NCBI RefSeq assembly: GCF_016086655.4
Contig: NC_052138.2
Coordinates: 5,890,001 to 5,954,000 of the forward strand
DNA length: 64,000 nt
Reading direction: 5' to 3'
DNA from: Lepeophtheirus salmonis
Lineage: Eukaryota > Arthropoda > Copepoda > Siphonostomatoida > Caligidae
The first letter of the stretch is position 1. Every line of letters starts with the position of its first letter. Below the pieces are notes generated by a model, which saw only the letters and a program-made list of their open reading frames with translations, was not told the origin of the DNA and ran no database searches. Below, piece after piece: positions 58,301-64,000 of this stretch. Position numbers and translations under genes: made by a program.

Positions 58301-60169
58301 TAGAACATCCTTTTCGATTGAAAGAAGCAAGAGTTGTTGTTATTAAAAATCCCTAGGAGTAACACTTTGTTTTTGAATTAAAATTATGCTATATATGGTT
58401 TTACAAATAATTACCATTTGAATACGATCAATCATATTTTGCAACTGTCCCCTTAGTCAAGGAGGTTTTCAAATGTTAAAAAACACATGTTGTAGTTAGA
58501 AATGCAAAAATAGAAAACTAGATCTTTCAATTTACTGATTAAGAACTTTCAATATTTTATAGCAGATTACGATAAAATCAGGTCCCTTAAAAGGACAAAT
58601 TGGTCATTTTTTCAAAACTAATATGGTCTGTGCCACACTAAAAAGTGTTTGATTGGCTTTAAAATTAGCCAATTCTGTCTTTTGACTATACTCATGATAA
58701 ACATATTCTGTACTTCTTAACACTTTTTTGTTTGGTTAAAAGATTTTATTAATTTAATTTGATGGTAAATATGGGTAAAAATTGGTACACTTTTTTTTTT
58801 TGCTTTGTATATTTACAATATGTATATACTTATGTTATCGGAGTAAAATAACTTTTCCCAACTTTTTTTTTTTTGTTGACTGATAAACTAAATATACATA
58901 TATATATATATATTTTGCTCAAAATACAAACAAAATGAACTTTTATAACCATTTGTCAATAGTAGAAAGTATCTTTCTACGTTCATATATTTTAATCTTT
59001 TGAGCTAAACAATGCAAAAGGTGCTAAGGCTATTTAAAATGTGGATGTATGTAGGATTAGTGTTATCTCAGTCCATAATTTATTCGGTCAAATTCGGTTT
59101 GAAGACCTTTCCTATCAGTCCATGGAACTTTCAGTAGGAGAACTGGTTTTTTTTTTAAAGTGAAATAAAGTTGAGTGACGTCATAAAGAACAGGACTTAA
59201 AAAGTAAATGTATTTTTACTGGACTACATTTTCACTGATCTGGACGGGACCTTAGTCTTCAGTCCTAAACAAAAACCTATTAAACAGTATACATGATATA
59301 ACTATTCCAAAATATATTTTTTTGAATTTTGATGGGTTTTGGTATTTTTGAGATGTGAGAAGCTCAAAAATCATTGTTTTAAAGATTTTTATATATGTCC
59401 TGAACTCTGCTCATTTTTATAGGCTGTTTATTACTTAAATAGTTTTTTTTCTTTTTTCACATGTACAAAATTATTTACAATCTATTTTACTTGCAAGCAT
59501 GTCATCATAAGAACAATTTGAATTTAAAAAAACCTACAGCACAATACAGTATCAACCTACACAAAAATAAAGGCCACACTAAAAATATTAAGTATGCACA
59601 TTAAATCATCCTTGACTTAATCATCGTTTGTGTTTGACTTTGTTGTTGTAAAAGTTGTTTCTTTATGTCGAATAAAATTATATGGTATTGAAATTGGAGT
59701 ACTTCTAAGTTTGTACAAAATGATGAAAACTTTCCTAATAAAAACATTAATTTCATCTTGATGGAGACCCATGTAAATAAAAGAAAAGTTTATTTGCTAT
59801 AAATAACTCCATACGTATAGAAAACCATGAGAGATATCTTGTTTTTACATCTTTTTTGCCTTCACATTCTGACAAACAAATCAACCAATGTCACTAAACA
59901 GGCGTTGCAGTAGTAAAAACAAAGTTTATCTTTTTGGCTATTTCTGTCATTACTTCTCGTCCTAAGCGTATTAGTGTTTAAATTTTCAATTTCATAGACT
60001 GTTAAGGATTTTGTGGGTTGATGCTTCTTCTTTCTCCAAGACTCTCTTGCGATTCAACTATTGAATATATTTTATTTTGATTGGTTTGTCAACTTGTCAG
60101 AGTGGAACTGTATGATTTGTATCACTATTATATAGTTAAAAAAGGTGTGGCTGGCACTTATTTACGCCT
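58301..60169. other. Intergenic, nothing recognised
   Basis: AT-rich. 59,070-59,260 has TCCAGTC- and GGTC-containing pieces similar in style to 45,560-45,640. A short hairpin TTGGCTTTAAAATTAGCCAA lies near 58,653, and a TA microsatellite near 58,894-58,914. No gene. Confidence 0.45.
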
Positions 60170-63115
60170 ATAAGACTCAATGTTTTTTATAATTCTTTGT
60201 CTTTCCATTTTTTGACATTGATTAATTTCACTATTGAAGATCTTACAAACTGCTCTAGCTTCTTTTAAATTTTCGGCACAGGTTATTGCCAATTCATAAG
60301 TGGGAGGATGAAATGCTCTAAAAAAGCATCCTCAACCACGAAAAAAGCAATGACTCCCAAAAGTATTTGATCGGAAGCAGTCCCAAATCTCCATACTTCC
60401 TCGAACAAGTAATTATCAACCAGGTAATCCTTATACCTTTCCCTCCCTGTTCTCAGACATTTCTAATCTGGGGAAAAAGTTTGGGCGATGCAAGTCCCAA
60501 ACAATCCTACAAAACTGCTATAAAACCTTTTTGTGAATTATATATAATAGCAGGTAATATTTATTTTATCATTTTTGTTAATATTCCACTGTATATATGG
60601 AAAACAGTGTTCAACAATGTGAGTAGTCTTAAATTTTCAATATGTCATGATTCTTTCCCTTCCTTGAGATCAAAATTAAACTCTCCATAGTAAAGTTATC
60701 ATCAAAACTCCCTTTTGAAAAAAACTTCCATTTAGATCTGCTCTAACAATTTGAACAATATTGAGCAATACTTCTTGTTAAAATTCCATTGGAAATCCGT
60801 CAGAGCCAGGGGATTTTTGTATTCTTTGTATAAATATACAACTAAATTTCATTCCCATTGTTTCTTTCTTCTAATAACAGCTTGAAAGTATTTGACAGCT
60901 TTGGGGCTTTTTCTTAACATGCAATTTGATCAACTCTCTTCTGGTACACTCCAGCGCTCATTTCAGAGTCTGTGAAGGGGTTGAAATTGATCCTGATTCC
61001 AATTTGGAGCATATATCTGTTATTATGAAAGAAACTCTGTTTTCCATATCTTTATTTTCCAGCAGACTTACATTTAGTTTCCATGTTTGTGCCCTGAAAT
61101 TATTGATCCTGTTAATATTCAAGGTTAATGAAACTTGGTTTTGGTCTGAGTAAATTTTTAAAAGTGTTGAGTATATTCTAACGTTGCATCTCAAATCCTG
61201 TGAGACAAGAAATCGGTCTAGTCTGGCTGATTATATCACTTTATCATTCCGTTTTACTTCAAAAGTATGTTGTGGTACTCTGTTCAAGTAATCAGTAACA
61301 TCCATAATTCCTGAAGTTGCAATCAGTTCTCTTATTTTCTTTACGGCGCCAAGATTATATTCATTTTTATAATTGTTTGTGTCCTTAAAATAGTCGTTCA
61401 CAACGTTGAAATCACCCATCATAATAATACACATCCACTCAGGAAAGTCATACAGATATTTATTGGCAATCTCTTAGAAAAATAAAGTGTTGCCCTCAAT
61501 TGGACTGTAAAGAGCCACTGTTCATATCAGGTTTCTCTCACTCTTCAAATCGCAAAAAAAAGACATTTTCTCTCAGGGTAGCGTAGGAGTAAATTGTATT
61601 ATTTTTGTTACTAACAAAAAACAAGTTAATTTTTTCCTTGAGCCTAGTGTCAACTAGTGCCACTATGTCCGTGTCAACGCTAGATTCTACATGTTTCAAA
61701 ATGTTTCTTCTTCTCTAATAACTAGCTATAGAATTCACATTTAGGGATAAAATGTTCATAGTTGATATTGATTTTAAACTTATTAAATTCAATTATTCTT
61801 TTTAAGGAGCTTCCTTTTTATAAGTGTGGGTGATTGATCTCCTGTGTTCCTTTCTGAGATTCCTCTTTTAGGCTCTCCAAAGTCATTTTACTTCTTTTTT
61901 TTTATTGGGCTTTCTTTTTTTATTTTCTACCGGTCTTCTCCTCAATACGTGTTTCCAATTCTCTCTCAATGGAGGTTCATTTTGATTGAATTTGTCTTTA
62001 AACTTTTAGATTCGTCGATTGTCGCTGCTAGTTGATCATCTTTTTTGCATTTGTTTTCTGACACAAAATAAGATTTTGTATTTGCTTTTTGACACAAAAT
62101 ACGATTTTCCATATTTAGGTGATCATCTAAATTGCAACCCTATTCCTCTGGTTATTCTTGGCGTGTCTGTCTCTCTCTCTCTGTCATGAGTCTATCTTCC
62201 ACTCTCCAAGTGCTTAGCAGTAGACCTAATTATGTCCTATAAATATTTTTCAAAACCTGTATAAGTAGTTTTACTTGTTACTTTGATTGGGTATGCCTAG
62301 CTTAAGACACCAAAAGTATTGTACTAGCTGCATGTCATATATTAATGAAACTTTTGTTTCTCTAACAGGTAGAATGGTTGGGAATATTATTTTGGGCTTC
62401 AACTTTATACTCAGTTTACTGTACATAATTCTACTCAATACTCTTGAACATACAAAATCATCATCCCTTTCAGGGTACATATTGTTTGGAACGTTCTCTA
62501 TATCACCAAATTATTTCGCCATATCATAAACTCTCTATGTCCAGGTAAATCAACCTCTAAACCATTTTTATCATTAACTTTAATTGTCTTTTTGGCTTTC
62601 CTTAGATTTTCACTTCCTTTAATATTAAGGATGACTCCATCGTCTATCTCTATTCTAGCCACTATCTCCGAAAGTCTGGTGAGGATGGTTATTGGTTTAA
62701 AAAAATATGAATACTAAATACACCACTCTAATTTTCAAGGCATTGACTCTGTTAAGGTCATCTTCACTAAGTGATAGTTGCTCAAATATATTTGTATAGT
62801 GTTTTAATTAATGTATGAAATCCTATAAAGCTTTAATTTGCAGAATTTTTCCAATCAAAATAAATTTTCCCCCAAATAGGATCCGCACGAATGGTACTTC
62901 TACTTTGAATACCTCTTTTGATATTCTTCATTATTCTTTTCCATCACTGGTATGTTTTCATTTATAGTTATTTCCGTTCCTTCTTTGCCCTTCTTCAAGC
63001 ACACAGCCTCATCTCTATCATCAGGCAGTTTTTCTAGTGGGAGTGCTGTCACTCTTTCCGAGTAGAATACTTGCTTACTTTGTTTCCCATATACTATAAT
63101 ATCAATGAAGTACAT
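60170..63115 (-). mobile_element. L1-like LINE with ORF1, endonuclease and RT remains
   Basis: The longest LINE here, about 2.9 kb, minus strand. ORF1-like frames lie at 63,115-62,271 (KLPDDRDEAVCLKKGKEG; VARIEIDDGVILNIKGS; YPERDDDFVCSRVL). ORF2 begins with MNILSLNVNSIAS at about 61,758. The endonuclease follows, with TDIVALVDTRL, MGDFNVV (GDFN at 61,419-61,405) and a final block around 61,190-60,960. The RT has SPGSDGFPMEF (60,815-60,798), LLNTVFHIYS and a QKGFIAVL block, then jumps to LAITCAENLKEARAVCKIFN, so the palm with YADD is damaged or deleted. The many frame breaks show it is dead. Confidence 0.82.
62165..62186 (+). repeat. CT microsatellite
   Basis: TGTCTCTCTCTCTCTCTGTC within the LINE ORF1 region. 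Other simple repeats are TA runs at about 18,103-18,114, 36,434-36,449, 44,268-44,285, 48,214-48,236 and 58,894-58,914. Confidence 0.8.
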
Positions 63116-63179
63116 CAGATCGAGGAAAGAGGATTTAGTGGAAGTTCGAACAAATAATCTTAGGTAAGCAATTTGTATA

Positions 63180-63793
63180 CTATATCGATGGAGAAGGCTT
63201 GGAAAGACGTATTCATGAATCCCAGAAGGGAGTCAGTCCTTGGTTTTTGTACTTCAGGTGACTTGAAAAACTCCAAAGTGGTGATTTTGACATGAGAAAT
63301 GAAGATCGCTTTGTAAAGAAGGCAATGCTTTGTGTTACTTCTACAACCCGATCAAACCGTTGATGGTGATCACTTCCAACAATATTTGGCGGATTTGAAC
63401 CATTCTATGCGCTAAAAACTCCCAAAGTATGAAGCAAGGCAACACAATCAGATTTTTCTTGATGCGTCGCAACACTGCATCGCACTATAGCCACCCGCCA
63501 GCTTGTTGAATCGTATAACTGGGAACCTTTTGCTCATGCGGCTTACTTACAATACCTGTCACCTTCCGATTATCACTTATCGATGGACCACTCATTCAAT
63601 GATTTACGCTTCGATTCTTACTCTGAAGCCAAAAAATGGATCGATGTCTGGTTTGCAGTCAAAGACAAACAATTTTTTTTTGAAAGGCACCTATAAATCG
63701 CTTGAAAGATGGGTAAAATGTGTAGCTAGTGAAGGCGTATACATTGAAAGTTAAATTTTATAAAGAAGTCTCATTTCATAAGCAAATACTTGG
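63180..63793 (+). mobile_element. Mariner relic, 5'-truncated and deleted
   Basis: Same mariner family as 27,540-28,427. The plus frames show a SGDFDMRNEDR block (end of the DNA-binding part) joined to KKAMLCV, then WEPFAHAAY and SPSDYHLS (third-Asp block) and DLRFDSYSEAKKWIDVWFA, then a KCVASEGVYIE tail. The right terminus (CATTTCATAAGCAAATACTTGG, ending 63,793, then TA) matches that of the other copy. The left terminus and much of the catalytic region are missing. ORF 63,503-63,754 is a shadow frame. Confidence 0.82.
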
Positions 63794-63795
63794 TA

Positions 63796-64000
63796 AATAA
63801 TTTTGGCACATTACTAGAATAGATGAAACGAGGTGTCCAATTCTTTATGGCCAAATTGATAATTTTTCTCTTTAAGATCTATCTGTGACTTGTATTTTGT
63901 GACTTGTATTCTGTGCCTCAACCATTTTTGACACGTATCACATAATAAATTCTTTAAAATGAAGTTCGATCTCTATTGTTTCATACCATTTCTAAGACGA
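63796..64000. other. Window end, nothing recognised
   Basis: AT-rich, with a duplicated CTTGTATT.TGTG string at 63,890-63,915. No feature. Confidence 0.4.

Noticed and set aside
1..64000. Bacterial-type systems: operons, CRISPR arrays, riboswitches, phage modules
   Set aside because: Spliced gene, eukaryotic transposons and poly(A)-tailed LINEs show animal nuclear DNA; repeats found are not CRISPR-like in spacing or length.

Overview
The window is animal nuclear DNA. It is strongly AT-rich, has short GT-AG introns, and carries no bacterial signals such as operons, Shine-Dalgarno sites or CRISPR. The one intact host gene is a four-exon mu-class glutathione S-transferase with introns of 64-87 bp. 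Most of the rest is old transposon debris: Tc1, mariner, maT-like and other IS630-type elements, and L1-like LINEs. This mixture suits an arthropod, and a copepod such as a sea louse is my best guess. The organism is an inference, not something the sequence proves.

Layout. 1-13 kb: two 5'-truncated LINEs (358-1,700 and 9,346-10,871, minus strand), a large inverted repeat (3,840-5,185 against 6,250-7,880) and a broken transposase (12,990-13,620). 13.7-20 kb: a TTAA-flanked inverted-repeat element (14,013-16,339). Inside it sit a maT-like element with a clean internally deleted ORF (14,283-15,186) and a piece of a deleted Tc1/mariner family; a LINE follows (18,545-19,990). 20.6-21.6 kb: the GST gene. 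22-24.6 kb: a Tc1/mariner-type element inserted in a third copy of the inverted-repeat arm, a 30-bp minisatellite and a mariner relic. 26.3-28.6 kb: two adjacent exon-like remnants of mitochondrial protein genes, frataxin and the mitochondrial EF-G type translocase, followed by a LINE interrupted by a mariner at its YADD codons. 28.6-44 kb and 49.6-53.5 kb: a mosaic of repeated modules and deleted transposons. 44.1-48.5 kb and 53.5-58.1 kb: a diverged duplication in which one copy gained a Tc1 element (45,676-46,982) and the other a 1.7-kb insert. 48.7-49.5 kb: a tandem array of about 205 bp. 60.2-63.1 kb: a two-ORF LINE. 63.2-63.8 kb: a mariner relic.

Functionally only the GST, a glutathione-conjugating detoxification enzyme, looks expressed and intact. 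The 215-aa deleted transposase at 14.4-15.1 kb is open and could be translated, but it lacks the first catalytic aspartate. The most unusual signals are a dispersed repeat with eight cores, TTAA flanks and CCCTCC termini of piggyBac type; a longer repeat (at 34-37, 41-42 and 50-53 kb) with a short stretch of apparently conserved reading frame; and the paired mitochondrial-gene remnants. No database search was possible, so family names rest on motifs read from translations.
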